The notes beneath the pieces were generated by a model. It ran no database searches, was not told where the DNA came from, and was given only the letters and a program-made list of their open reading frames with translations. 64,000 nucleotides of DNA from Hirsutella rhossiliensis. Taxonomy: Eukaryota > Ascomycota > Sordariomycetes > Hypocreales > Ophiocordycipitaceae. Location: the NCBI RefSeq assembly GCF_020360975.1, contig NW_025408677.1, positions 496,001 to 560,000 on the forward strand. Reading direction: 5' to 3'. Of this stretch, positions 29,508-41,233 are shown piece by piece. Each line of letters starts with the position of its first letter. Positions within the stretch are counted from its first letter, which is position 1. A program made the position numbers and the translations under genes.

Positions 29508-30178
29508 ATGCCTCCGATTGATTACTCAAAGTGGGACAACATCGACACCGATTCGGAGCCAGAGGCATCGCCCCAGCAAGCGCCAGCAGCAAAACCCACC
29601 CGCCGCCCACGCATGCCTCCCCGCCGATGGGTACATCAGGTTTGAAAACGCACAGCAAGTCGGGGCATGTCGAAGCTGTCATTGTCCGATGTGAGGCCGA
29701 GAAACGCAAGTTTCCCCTTTGGTCTGCCACTACAATCCCTGCGAATCATGTCGTGTTTTCGCAGTCGGTGCCGTCCGTCCCAGGGCTCATCGAGGTCCCG
29801 CTGGTCCTGGATCGGACGGGGACTCAGTCCGTCAACGAGGCAGACCTCGACAACCAGATTGCTACGTACCTCAATATTGATGCCAACTCCGGGTTTGCAC
29901 CTCCAGACTGGCAGTCACAAGTTGGCACCGTCGTGGTCGCGCGCAAGGACAGGAAGCCATTTTATCCGCAGCATCTCGAAGGAGTGTGGATGTTCTGCGA
30001 CCATATCCTGGACCTGTTCGGGGAAGGAGACGGGCCGCCGAGGTGGCTTTACAGCCGCCAGGCGTTCGAGGAATGGTGGGTAAATTATTGTGAGGAGCAA
30101 AAGCGCTTACGTCCTGGGAAGGGAGGGGAGCGAGATCCGGACGACTGGCGTGCGGTCCGGTCACCTTATGAAGTGTAG
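29508..30178 (+). pseudogene. Conserved-looking fungal protein, frame break after residue ~45
   Basis: The ATG at 29508 gives MPPIDYSKWDNIDTDSEPEA and a Pro/Ala/Arg-rich linker. The downstream part (from about 29660, in a frame shifted by two) runs to the stop at 30176-30178 with GTQSVNEADLDNQIATYLNI, GTVVVARKDRKPFYPQHLEG, WMFCDHILDLFGEGDG and DWRAVRSPYEV. Codon use and composition look like real coding sequence. The first residues resemble the Cdc37 N-terminus (DYSKWD); the rest does not. No 50-bp or longer intron that repairs the frame is visible between 29630 and 29670, so I call a one-base indel (mutation or sequencing error). Function unknown. The gene ends 66 bp from the Helitron stop. 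Confidence 0.55.
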
Positions 30179-30243
30179 GACGTCTACGTGCCGCGTTACG
30201 ACGTGCGAAAGGTCAAACTATAAGGATGGTTAGTATACTAGCA

Positions 30244-33200
30244 CTACTTTTCGAAACCTTGGTCCTTGTATAACCGTCTCGTTTCCGCGGCCAAGTTCTT
30301 GAGTCTCTGCATTCCATCAAGAATGGCCTGATCGAGCCCATTGCCAATGAAGTCATGGTGTCTCACGGGATTAAGAAGCTTGATGCCCCGAAGCGAGGTG
30401 CACCTGGATAGTTGCACATAGAGGCTCGTAAAATCGCACCTGGAGGGTTCACCATTGGTCACACGATTTCCACGCAGCTCCAACAGTACTTCGACGAATG
30501 TTTTACCCTGGGCTTTGTAATCAGTGAGAACGAACGCTGGTACAGCGGGCAGTCCACGTCGCGTGCATCTTGCGGATAAGAACTTGAAGTGAGAGTTAGT
30601 CGAATCAAGTGTATGCGACATGGGCCGGATAAGTACTGTCCCCACCGGGAGGACGGTATCGCCAAGGTCTTCGTCTCCTCGGACTGCAGAAGAATGCCGA
30701 GCGGCGGCCCGAAGTGGATGGTCACGTCATCTGCCAAGCAGTATCCCGGGTGATTGGGATCGATTATCACGTCCACGGCAGTAAAGTCAGCCCCATTCAC
30801 CACCTTCAGGCCAGTGTAGATGTTCTTGTTCACAACCACGGGCATGCCCTGGGCGTAGAAGAAGACGCCGGGGACTTTGCAGGCAGAGTCGTCGCCTTGT
30901 CCGATGGTTCGCGCTATGAGGTTTGGAGACAGCGTGCCGTTGCGCCAGGTGTGAGTCGAGACAAAGATACGGATGTGCCGCTTGTTGAAGCGCGCCCAGC
31001 CCACAACAGCTTCCATGTTGAGGCCCACCGGGTGCGGTTCAGCGGCGTTATAGCGCGCAAACCATCGTGGAAGGTGATTTGCGAGCGTCCTACAATGTTG
31101 GCATTGAGCAAGCTCAGATCTTCATGGGTCTGGCGCCCGTTACGAACTCGATCCAGGAGTGCACGGAGCTGGGGATCGTTGCGTGCGCGGACTTGGTCTT
31201 CGAGGAGCACCACGGTTTTGAACAGATGCCACAATCTGCAGCCGCTGTGGTGAGATATGGTCGCTTGTCGCAAGGGGGTCTCTGTTCGGTCCGGCGGTCT
31301 GATGATCAGTAGGCTTGTCTCCCGCACGGGGGCGAACTGGTAGAAGTCTCCCATCAGTAGAACGACGGGCATGCCGCCAAACGGTTCGTCCGGACAGTCA
31401 CGGAGTGCCTGCAGGTAATGACTGACGTTGTGCAGAGTGGCTCCTCCCAGCATACTGACCTCGTCAATCACGAGTACCAGCTTCTGTTTCCAGATCCACT
31501 TCTTCGCCTCCGAGAAGGGGGGAGGCGGTTTGTTTGGATCGCGATGGGAATCTAACCCACAGGCCGAGTGGATCGTCGTGCCGCCAATCTGGGCCGCCGA
31601 ACTGCCCGACGTGCCGGTTATCTGCAGAAGATGCGGCTGGTTCCTCGCCGCGAACACGTCCTTCAGGGCATCGATAATCCTCGACTTTCCCGTGCCACCC
31701 GGCCCGCCGGTGTATTGAAGATGCTGACCCGCTGAGTCCGGATTAGCAGTATACTTGTCCAGAAACAGGCAAACGAGTTGAAGGGCCATGGTCTGTAGAT
31801 AGTTCAGTGTAAAGCTGGCCGCGGCGGTGTGTCCCATCTCCGCGAAGCTAGTTGCCGGACTGACGTCGACAAGCATCCGAGGGCCTCGTTCATTGAGGTC
31901 GCTGCCCGGGAGCGCAGCAGGGGACTCCGTATCGCCGTAGCGAGCTAGCGTATCGTCGATGTCGGCGCCATCCGCGGAAAGCATGGTCCCCTGGGAACCA
32001 CCCTCAATGTCGTCTAGCATCCGAAGATGCAATAGTTGTTGGGCCTTGGCCGCTGCCTGGACATCGTCTCGAGATATGGGGAGTTGACACAAGGCGTCAC
32101 CTTGATCATGGGGCATATTCCGGTACAGATCCTCTTGACGTTGGACAAAAGGTTGCTCTTCTCCAGCCGGGTTCTCTTCGCACAGATCGTGTATTAAACC
32201 TCCAAGGACGGGTGAGTCTTTTGTGGCGTCCGTGTCCTGCACGGCATTTCGCAAAATCTGGAGTAGAGCTCTGTAGGCCTGACGATGAGCCATCGCTGGA
32301 GGCTCTTCTTCGTATCGGCCATCGTCAAGCGGGTACTCAACGTCAATTGTGTCGTCGCCCTCCGACCGACTGGCCCAGAGCTTCGCGTCCTTACGCGCGT
32401 CTTCGGCAGACTTTCTCAAAAGACAAATGTTAGAGACGTAGAAACGGAGGCGGGGACAAAGGCCCGCTCGATGCGTCGTCCATATGTCGGTTATATCACC
32501 TAGGCTCTCAGAAGTGAAGTTTTCCCAAGGGACGAATAACGCCAAATGTAGGACAGAGTTTCTACACAGAGTGTCAGACGGAGCCAAAACGGTGCCGGGG
32601 GTTAGAGCGTACCGCTTAATATAGACTGGGTGATCGTCCTCGTGGTCGTCGCTGATGTATCCTTGGAAGATCGGGACGGCGTACTGGTCGGGCCGTCGAA
32701 GCTTTTGCATCCAGCCTTCACAGTCTGAATCCTGGCCATCGAGAAAAATGTGAGAGTCATCTTCACTCCGACCATTTCGACGCACCAAGTGAATCATTGA
32801 CATGTAGTCATACAGGCATAAGTCTTGTAGAACATGACCGCGGTAGGCGTACGCCTCCAGGCATAATAGGGTTCGCCCTCCTTGCCTCAGAGGGATTGTC
32901 TCTGGGGGCTGTTCGGCGTCCGTGAGCTCGCCGGCCTGATGGCGGAGATGCGCCCATAGCCGAAAGATTGTCCAGTATAGGGCCGTCAAGTTCAAGAAGG
33001 ACCAATGCGGCACGTTGGTAAAGTCGGTGTCATATCCAAGGAGGTGGTAACAAACCTCGACAGCCGAGAGTTGTCGCTCGGAGAAGATGCGATTTGCCGT
33101 TCTCATCAGGAATTGACGGCTTTCGTTCAATACCGCCTGCTGCCTGCCGTCGGGCAGGGCGGGACCTGGCGCGCGAGACGTCGGACGACCGGCCTCGCGA

Positions 33201-34224
33201 AGTTGGCGGGCAACCTCGGTGGCGAGAGCAATGCGCTTCCACATCGGCGTATCCAGTTTGGTGGCGTAGTTCGTGATGTAGTACACCATGGCCAGGCCCT
33301 TGGTCTTGGTCAAGATCATCGAGACGTCGTGATTGTGGCGAAGGCCGACCGCCAACGACTTGTTGTACCGGTTGACGAGTGGATGGTTGCGCTGAATCTG
33401 AAGCAAGCCATCCTCTGTGAACCCTGTCTCCTCGACGATTTTCCACGGTGCCTTGAAGCGGCAGGCTGTCCGTCTCTGTTGATCTGCCCCCCGGTCGATG
33501 ACCCCCTTCAGAGAATACTTGAGGCAGGTGTATGTGTGGGAGTGCGCTTGGCAACAGTATGCGATGAAATTGGATTCGTCTTCAAAGGCCGCAGTGAGAG
33601 CCGAGGTGCTAGTCATGACCTCCTCCACGGGATCGATGGGCTTCCTCTGCTGTCGCACGGCTTTTCCGGCATCTTCATCTAGACACTCATGAAAGACGGA
33701 GTCTGCGTATCGGATCACCTGGGCACGATATGATTCTTCCGCGGGATTGGCCATGTCGTCCATCAGGTTCGGCAGTCGCATGTTGCCGTCCAGCCAGAGG
33801 AGTCCATGCAAGTGGAGGCTGCCTCGCTCGTTCGTTTCCACGGTGGCGTAGTAGTGGCTGATCTTCCCGAAGATCGATTCCCGGCCTGTATTCACATACT
33901 TTTCAAAGAATAGGGATATTTCTCGGTGGAAGAAGATGGCCGAGCTGACCGAATCCATGGTGCTCAGGGCGATCCTGTCGTACTTTTCACGGAGATCGGC
34001 CAAAAGCTCCTTCGCAGACTCATAATCGTGGAGCCTATGAATGGCAAGCTTCATCTTTACCGGGTTATTGATGTCGTTGGGACTGATGGTAATCCAGATT
34101 GCAGGCATACCGGCGCGGATGTCCAGAGCTTGTATCTTCCTCCGCATAAGCAAACGGGATTCGTTCGAGAGCGGCTGTGCATGGCCAAAGATCGACAGCT
34201 CGCGAAGCAAGAGCGATATGTCGG
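30244..34224 (-). pseudogene. Helitron Rep-helicase, HUH nuclease and PIF1 helicase part
   Basis: A long minus-strand frame (34210-30914) and two shifted continuations. The N-terminal side has Helitron_like_N features: AIWITISPNDINNP, HYYATVETNERGSLHLHGLL with the HUH motif (HLH), and downstream Tyr/His-rich FIAYCCQAHSHTYTCLKYS, where the Rep tyrosines are expected. The PIF1-like helicase follows: GGPGGTGKSRIIDAL (Walker A), KLVLVIDEVSMLGG (Walker B), GMPVVVNKN...KVVNGADFTA, LTDYKAQGKTFVE, SLYVQLSRCTSLRGI. Frames shift at about 31020 and 30650; the stop is at 30244. It transposes by rolling-circle replication (family). hAT D separates it from its N-terminus. Confidence 0.9.
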
Positions 34225-34428
34225 GGTCCGACCAGTGTGGCTAACAGACAGACCGTCTGACAGACCGTCTGAAGGTGGTCTGACAGACCGCAGACCGACC
34301 GACCGCCAATTCTCATCAGACCGACCGACCGGAGCAGTCAGTCGGTCTGGGTGGTCTGAGTCGGTCTGACTGGACTGGTGTTCCCGTGATGCCATTGGTC
34401 CGTTCCGCCTTAAGGTAGCACCTACCTA

Positions 34429-36866
34429 ATGTCAACAAGTTACGCGTCTGCCCTGCCAATTTTCGCGTCTTCCCATCCATCTACGAGCTACAGTGTATCA
34501 TACCGCGTCATTATGTCTTCTAGTAGGGATACGAGCCCCGTGTCGTCTGTACCGCAGTCATTTGCATCCCGTCCACATCCCACCCCAGTTAATGACAGTC
34601 ATGAGGCTACGCCTGCCACGTCCGAGGCCAGAGCAGACGAGACAGATGCTTCACAATGCGAATTTGACATTGATTGGGAGAACATCTGGCACGGCGGCAA
34701 ACGACTTTGGGTGCCAAATGAGACCCCGTCACAAAAGGGTGGTCGGCACAAAGATCAAAGAGTCGTGGATCTACAGATACGGCGCGAACTTGGAGCATAG
34801 CGGAGTACGTTACTGGCTTTGCAGAATCTGTCACGGGAAGAAGAACTATTCGACAGCGTTATACGCCTCCTCAGGGACGTCTCACGCCGCGAAGCACCTG
34901 CGTCGTCAGCACCAAATCACGGAATTCGGCGAGAGTCGTCCCGGATTGAAGACTCCGTTTACCTTGGCGGCTACGTCACCATCCTCTTCGTCCCTACCTT
35001 TATCTCGACAGGCCAGCCTAGGCTACCAGCTCGCCTCCCATTTCGACGAGAGGACATGGAAAGCTCGCTTTGTGGACTGGGTCATAGTGGAAGATGTCAC
35101 CTTTCGACAAGCATCCAGCGAGCGGCTTGGGTGGCTCGTATCGAATGGAGGAGAGCTTGCAAGTCGGCTACTTCCGGAGCATCACACCACGATCTGCTCA
35201 TGGATTCGTCAAGCCTTTGAACGCCGACAGCAAATTGTCTTTGATCTCGTCAAGAACGCGAAGAGCTCGGTTCACACCAGCTTTGATCTATGGACTGCTT
35301 CAAATGCGTTTAACTACGTCGGAATTGTCGGACATTTTGTTGGCAGTGAAGGCCAAAAACGCGATGTCCTTCTTGGACTTCCGCGCTTAGTCGGTCCACA
35401 CTCCGGTGAGAATATCGCCGCCTATCTCAAGGAGGTAATCGATCGATACGAGTTGGGGTCCAAGCTTGGATACTTCATGCTTGATAACGCCAAGAGCAAC
35501 GATACCTGCCTAGAGACGCTTGCTAGGTGGTTTCCAATGGATGTCAGCCGACGCCGCCTACGCTGTATAGGCCACGTTATCAACCTGGTTGTCCGAGCAG
35601 TTATTTTGGCTCCAACGTCAGTAAATTCGAGGCTGAGCTTCGTGGAGCTACAGATGAGTTCAAGTTCGACATTTGGGCCAAGAAAGGAGCTATCGGCAGA
35701 CTCCACAACATTGCCACCTACATTCGACGGACAGATCAGCGACGACAGGGTCTTCGGCATTTGCAGACCTGAGCTCGCTGGTGACGATCCTATTTTTACC
35801 CTGGAGATTGTTGTTGACGGCAAGACTCGCTGGAACTCTATATACATGATGATCAAACGCGGTACGTTTCTCGTCCGAGGTTGCTTCCGTATTCTGAGTA
35901 CTGACAACTTGTCGGCTTACACCAGCACTCGAACTGCGCTGCGCCATTGAGCTCTATCAATCTCGCTGGCAAAAGCCTAAGAATGACCCTGATCACCGTG
36001 ACCTACCGGTAACTAACGACTTCCTCAACGCTGGGGACTGGGTTGAATTAGAGCGTTTCTACGAGTTCTTGAAGCCGTTTTATATCCTGACGAAGACTAT
36101 AGAGGGCAACGCCAGTAAGCCGGGGGCGGAGGGCGGCCACGGCGCTCAGGCGCTGTGTGGGAGACACTTAAAACCATGGACTACCTGTTCATGAAATTCA
36201 AGCAGGCCGCGGAGGATACTCAGTTCGAGGAGGCCTCCCATTTTAAGTCGGGAATTGACTGTGGATGGGCGAAGCTTGAAGACTATTACGTCAAAACCGA
36301 TAGGACACCTGTTTATCGGGCAGCTCTAGCACTGCACCCGTCGTATGGGTACGACTACTTCGAACGACACTGGAAGAAGGCGATGAACAAGCCGCAATGG
36401 TATAGCGACATGCAGTCGGCTGTTGGTAGCCTATTCGATGAATACCGGAGGCAGACTGAAGTTGAAACTCAGGCTCAAGCTGGGTTTTTGGAAGACGAAT
36501 CCGAGGAAGTCGACGCTGACAATGACTACAGCTCGTTTGGAAAGAGATCGATTAGCTCGTTAAACACACAGCGGAAGAAGGTCAAGGCAGTGAGTGAGCT
36601 TGACTTATTCCAGACCAGGCCAATTTACGCCCAAGATCTTGACGTTGCAAACCCTCTTGAATGGTGGAGCCGGCATCAACTGGAATACCCAGTCTTGTAT
36701 CGAATGGCGCTAGATCTGTTCTCAATTCCTGGCATGAGTGCTGAATGTGAGAGTGTTTAGCCAGACAAAGAAGATGATCACAGACGAGCGCAATCAGCTA
36801 TCGCCTGAAATAGTCGAGGCTGATCAGCTTCAAAAGCAGTGGCTAATGAGAGGGTTGGTAGCTTAG
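34429..36866 (+). pseudogene. hAT D transposase with one intron and several frame breaks
   Basis: Begins MSTSYASALPIFASSHPSTS. A BED-like zinc finger (WLCRICHGKKNYSTALYASS, HLRRQHQ) precedes catalytic segments (SVHTSFDLWTASNAFNYVGI, GYFMLDNAKSNDTCLETLA, RCIGHVINLVVRAV). The hATC domain is at the end (PLEWWSRHQLEYPVLYRMA, IPGMSAECE). An intron at 35862-35925 (64 bp, GTACGT...CTGAC...CCAG) joins IKR-A-LELRCAIELYQS. Frames break at homopolymers (about 34710, 34730, 35605) and by a 2-base loss at about 36750; several of these positions are intact in copy E. At least one copy may be functional if sequencing errors explain the indels. Confidence 0.88.
35862..35925 (+). other. Spliceosomal intron in the hAT D transposase
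   Basis: GTACGT donor, branch-like CTGAC at about 35901, CAG acceptor, 64 bp. Removal joins the flanking frames. The same intron is at 49709-49772 in hAT E (minus). Confidence 0.75.
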
Positions 36867-37094
36867 TAGGTGTCTATAATGAAAGAAAAGGTATTTTTGG
36901 TCTGTGGTTATTTGATAATACCCCATACCGTAGCACCACGGAATCAGTCAATCAGACCATCAGACCATCAGACCGACCGGCCCTCCAACCCAGACAGACC
37001 TAGACCGACAGACCGACAGCCACGGCAAACCCAGACCGACAGACCGAAGGGGCCGGTCTAGGTCTGTCGGTTTGTTAGCCACACTGGGTCCGAC

Positions 37095-39386
37095 GTAGTC
37101 CTCGTCTCCCGCATCTCCGCCTCGGCCCTCTTCAGTCGGTCCTCGGTCAAGTTCGCATAGGCCTGCTCAAGTCTGTGGAAGGAATCTTTAGCGACACGGA
37201 CCATGCTGATGCGGCGGTTGGAGGAGCGAAGGAGGGTGTTGAATACTAAGAAACAAAAGACAGGATGGGTGGCGAATCGGCCACCATGCCGTTGCAATAC
37301 GTATCTGGCCCAGTATTGAAGAGAGTGATTCGGACGACGGTCGGCAGCGTCGCTTTGTCGGCCATGACTCGAGTCGCCCTTCGATTTCGGGCCGCCCCTT
37401 CCCCACGGGAAAAGCTTCGGAAATGTTCGAGGGAAGAAATCTTCGTGCAGGTTGTCTGCAAAATCCGCACCACGCTCTACTCGGACAAACGGCTGGTCTC
37501 CTGTAGTTCGGACCTGCATAACGCATGGCACAGAGGTACCCTGTTGGTCCGGATTGGCGTTGACGATGTCGGCCAGAAACGACAGTTTATCGGTCTCGGC
37601 GAAGGCAGCCGGACCATCGAGAGGAAACATGCCGGACGTAGACGTCTCGTAGACAGGATCAACTTCCTGGCCGATGGCGGCCGAGTCGGGGACAAGAGTC
37701 GCCGGCTCACCAGGGGAAGGTTGAGTCTGCTCAGTCGACAGAGCACAGTCCAAATCGCAAGATTCAGCGATGAAGATAGGATCGATGGAGTTTACGAGTT
37801 CATCGATGCTTGTAAAGCTGTTTTCCGCCAAGCCTCGGCCCTCGATCAGTGTTCGGGACTATATGGTCCGTTTGTGTCCTCTCAACGGTCGACGGTTCCT
37901 CTCTTTGCATGCGGTCCATGATGACGGTCGGAACACTGGACCCATCGGCATACTGCCAGCCGTCCATCTCTGCTTGGTTGATTGAGATATTCTCGTAAAG
38001 CGGGTTGTTCCTCTGGAGCCATGCCAGGGCGGCTGCCACTCGAGATTTGCGCACCCGAAGCAGGTGTCCGACGTCTGCGGAGCCAGGCTTAGCCGAGCCG
38101 CTCCAAGAGACGTGGATATTCTCAATGGCTTGCAGCAAGGGATGGGGAAGAACGGTGGCAACAAGATCGTCCACCTTGTTCGGAAAGACGACAATATGTC
38201 CTTTCACGTGCTTGCGGTAGCTGATTCCCGAACGGGTCTTGTTGTCCACTGTGAACTTGGTGATATAGCCAAAAGGCGCATGTAGGGCAATGAGTCTCTC
38301 TTCGACGGGAGAGGTCATCAAGCTCGTCGGGGTACCGATGCTCACAACCGATGGCCATGTTGTTGACAGAGCAGGCCTTGGGCAGCCGTCCACTGTCGAA
38401 GCTGACGCGACACTCGCGGCACACGTCAGCTCCGGCGCCCTGGTGTGACGGAAGGCACGCACCACACTCTTGGATGGTCCTGGTCGCCCACATCATGGAG
38501 GGCGACAAGCGATCCCTCCACTGCATGGTGGCGAGTTCGCAAGGCGGTGTCTTCCTGTAGCAGAAGACGCAGTGGGACACCGGCAACGTCCGTTCCTCGG
38601 TAAACGCTTGGTAGAAAGATTTAGCAGCTTCTACCTGGAGGGCAACTGGAACTTCGTTGCACCAGGATCTTGTCGATGATGCCTGCTCTTTAGAGCGGAA
38701 ACAGGCGTCATAGTGATGTAGCGTAGACTTGACGGAGTCTCGTTGGAGCTGAACGGTTTCTCGCGTAGGCCCGGGCCTCGTGGGGAAGCGCCCCGCCCGT
38801 GTGAGCGATGAAGGGCGAAGCGGTTGTTCCGCACTGGATCGACTCGGTGATGGAGAGGCCGGCGTCTGCGTGTGTCTTTTGGAGGAGCGCCTTGGCTGCG
38901 TGGGGGGTGGAGTGGGAGGTGTCTCCTCTTCTCTGTGTCGTTTCGGTGATGGAGCGGCCGGCGGCTGCGTGTGTCTTTTGAAGGAGCGCCTTAGCTGCGT
39001 GGGAGGTGGAGGGGGGGGTGATTGCCCCTCTCTAGGTCGTCTCGGTGATGCAGTCGCTGGCAGCTGCGTGTGACTTGTACGGGAGTGTTTTGGCTGCGTT
39101 GGGGTGGAGGAGGGCGCTTGCTCTTCTCGGGGTCGTCTCGGGATGGGTTGTTCGGCTGTTGCGTGTGTGCGGTATATTGGAATTGAGCTTCACGGCGGCG
39201 GGTTCGTTCTTCGGCGCGCTGGCGGTCCATATCGTGCAAGACGCGGAGGATCTCGTCGTGGGGAACCCTAATAAGCGGTGAAGGTCGTTGACAGGAACGG
39301 CGCTGCTGGGATCTCTGCGATTCAAGATCACCCAAAGTGCGGCGAACTTCCTCGGGCGAGACCGTGACGGGGTGTTCTCGTGGCAT
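37095..39386 (-). pseudogene. Helitron Rep-helicase, N-terminal part
   Basis: The likely start is MPREHPVTVSPEEVRR at 39386. Two similar helical segments (VSPEEVRRTLGDLESQR and VPHDEILRVLHDMDRQR) are followed by Pro/Arg-rich tandem repeats. Next come Cys-rich pairs (HCVFCYRK, CGACLPSH, VCRECR), then EERLIALHAPFGYITKF and a long segment (YENISINQAEMDGWQ, LFPWGRGGP, YVLQRHGGRFATHPVFCFLV). The segment runs into ETRTTSDP, where hAT D was inserted; the gene resumes at 34224. Frames break at a run of G at about 39010, at 38590-38300 and at 37830. With the 30244-34224 part it would form a protein of roughly 2,090 residues. Confidence 0.85.
38840..39170 (-). repeat. ~105-bp tandem repeats in the Helitron N-terminus
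   Basis: Three units, each containing a GGTGATG...GCTGCGTGTG...TTGGCTGCGT-like sequence, begin at about 38847, 38946 and 39050. On the minus strand they encode Pro/Arg-rich units (SSKRHTQTPASPSPSR, SFKRHTQPPAAPSPKRH). A run of eight G at about 39009-39016 breaks the frame. Confidence 0.75.
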
Positions 39387-39605
39387 GGTGCACGGTGATG
39401 GCTGTAAAAGGTGAGTTGGCCCCGGGGAGTGGGACCGGAGCAGGAGCGGGACGGGAACGGGACGGGAACGGGCAGCAGGAACAGGAAGTTGGTGGGGAAA
39501 GAAACAGGTGGCGGTGAAGAGTGGCTGGTGGGCACGGAGCGGCATGCGGACCGTGCGTAAGGGGTAGAGGATGTGGAGGTGTGGCGAAGGGCGCGGAAGA
39601 AGGAT

Positions 39606-39713
39606 CCTTTCGTCTCTTCGTTCCTCAAGGCAAAGAGGCGGAAGGAAGAACCTTTCGTTCCTCAAGGCAAGGCAAAGATCCTTTCGTCACGTCGTTCCTC
39701 GTTCCTCAAGGCA
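39606..39713. repeat. Hairpin-repeat arm cluster, copy H7
   Basis: Four arms in the same orientation: CCTTTCGTCTC...TTCGTTCCTCAAGGCA (39606-39632), an exact CCTTTCGTTCCTCAAGGCA (39651-39669), and CCTTTCGTCACG...GTTCCTCAAGGCA (39680-39713) with internal partial duplications. The rightmost copies form the 3' end of the bZIP reading frame. Confidence 0.8.
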
Positions 39714-40009
39714 AAGCCATGCTTGTTTAGAAGCTCCCGTAGCTGCTTGTTCTCCTCGGCTACTGTCCTCGCGGCCATCTGGATCTCGGTCGAAGCCTCG
39801 ATGCCCTGGAGCTCGTATACCCTCAGTCGCTGTTCGAGCTCCTGGACATACTCTCTCCGTCGGGCGCGCGATCTCCTTTGGTTGTCTCGAATTCGGACTA
39901 AGCTATTCTTCTGCTAGAGCAGAGAAAGAGACGGAGTTTCGTGTTAGAAAAGGCCATTCCTGTCGATGGCATCACCTGGGTTTATGTCACTTACTGCGGG
40001 GGCCGACAT
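39662..40009 (-). CDS. Short bZIP transcription-factor gene, 3' end replaced by hairpin repeat
   Basis: Exon 1 is 40009-39995 (MSAPA); an 84-bp intron (39994-39911, GTAAGTGAC donor, CTAAC branch, CTAGCAG acceptor) leads to exon 2, 39910-39662. The product has 87 residues. The basic region KNSLVRIRDNQRRSRARRRE has the fungal NxxxSRxRR signature. A heptad-type zipper follows (YVQELEQRLRVYELQGIEA, then VAEENKQLRELL). After LLNKHG the frame enters hairpin-repeat sequence (FALRNEERRDERIFALP) and stops at 39662-39664. Fungal relatives usually continue for a few hundred residues, so this one is truncated; it may still dimerise and bind DNA. It was not visible as one ORF because of the intron. Confidence 0.8.
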
Positions 40010-40013
40010 TTAC

Positions 40014-41233
40014 CTTGCAGGCTCGTCTAAAGACTGTTTTTGGCTAGTGAAGGAGGAAAGTAAAATAAAAATAAAAACCAGGTGAATAGTCCCGTAAGTA
40101 GAGTATCGGCCCAATGCTGGGTGTCGGGAAAGAATGGGGGTTGGCAAAAGGAAAAAACGAGGAAATGGACAAAACTTGTTAGATCTCTGGCAAGGGAAGT
40201 ATTTGGGGAAAGAACGAGTAAGATAGCTACAGCAGCTTCACGCCTTCTTTGCCTGGCTGCGTGCTGGTCATGGCGTAGCCGTTGCAGTCTTCCCAGGGGC
40301 TTGGACAAAGGACAGTCGGATTTGCATTTTACGGGTCACATTTGCCCCGTGTTGGTGGGAAATAGAACACTCGCCCCTGAGTAAACGTGATGAGTCGGTT
40401 GGTTAGCCGGACCGAGTCTTGGGAGCCGCTCGCTTTAGAGCCCCTGCCTGTTTGCCAATATTTCATAACTGTCATATCCAACCAGTATTGCAGAACATCA
40501 GTACCTCGGCAGCCGCGGACGCAGGTCTCACAGAGGCTACCTTCTTCTTCCGAGGTGGATGCCGACGTGGGCAGCCCTTCCCTTGTCACGAGGCTTCCTT
40601 CCCTGCGAGCTTCGCCACCCCCCCAGCACTTCCCATGCCAGGACGAGGGAAGAGAAATCAACAGGCAGAATCCTGCGTCACGCTCACCCCCTGACCCCCA
40701 CTGCAGGGGAGCTAAGGGCCAGTCTGCATGCATGGTTCGGAAGAGGCGGTCCGCCCAGTCACCCTAGACTCTAGAGATTCGTCCCGGTGCCTATTTGGAA
40801 GTTGGCTGCTGGTGGATTTGGGATGTGATCGACGCGTAGATGCAGAAGCTGGAGGTGTCCTGGTCAGGGATACACGGACTATTTGATGCAAGGGATGGTT
40901 GAAGACTTAGGCTGACTGGTAGACGTCCCCCCTAAAGGGTGGCTCACAGGCATCAGCCAAGCAACAGCGGACCACAACCCCGAAACAAGAGGAAGGTGCA
41001 TGAGCCAACCCGGCTGAAAGCTGGCACGAAGTGGCCAAGGTCACATTGCGGAGGACTGGCGGGATAATTTGCTGGAGCTTGCATCAGGGGTTACAGACAA
41101 GCTCGACCCGGGAAGCCCATTCCACACTCGTGCTGAAAGCAGATATTATTCTTCTCTATCACTCTTCTTGTTCTTGCAGCTCTCCTAGGGCCAACGAGCG
41201 GCGGACGATCTAACGAAGGCCCTTCTGCCCGCC
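40014..41233. other. Intergenic, no gene recognised
   Basis: Upstream of the bZIP gene and of the ORF at 41234. Several overlapping short frames on both strands (for example 40387-40767 plus) lack any recognisable feature and look like chance frames. A CT-rich stretch with an Ala/Ser-coding appearance lies at 40500-40650. Confidence 0.35.

Larger units (their letters stand above)
34233..37086 (+). mobile_element. hAT element D, 2854 bp, inserted in the Helitron gene
   Basis: Terminal inverted repeats CAGTGTGGCTAACARAC... at both ends, with a perfect 8-bp duplication GGTCCGAC at 34225-34232 and 37087-37094. Both ends carry subterminal arrays of CAGACCG/GACAGACC units (34250-34380 and 36955-37070), probably transposase-binding sites. 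It differs from the hAT at 19265 in terminal and subterminal sequences. Its inverted near-copy is hAT E at 48547-51403. Confidence 0.96.

Noticed and set aside
30179..30243. Helitron 3' terminus (hairpin plus CTRR) just beyond the stop at 30244
   Set aside because: A small TAGTATACTA palindrome is present, but no convincing hairpin-CTRR end next to an A/T insertion site could be fixed, so the Helitron boundary is left open.
40082..40767. Overlapping frames at 40082-40384, 40387-40767 and 40419-40694 as genes
   Set aside because: They overlap each other in different frames, have no recognisable motif, and composition gives no preference for any of them.
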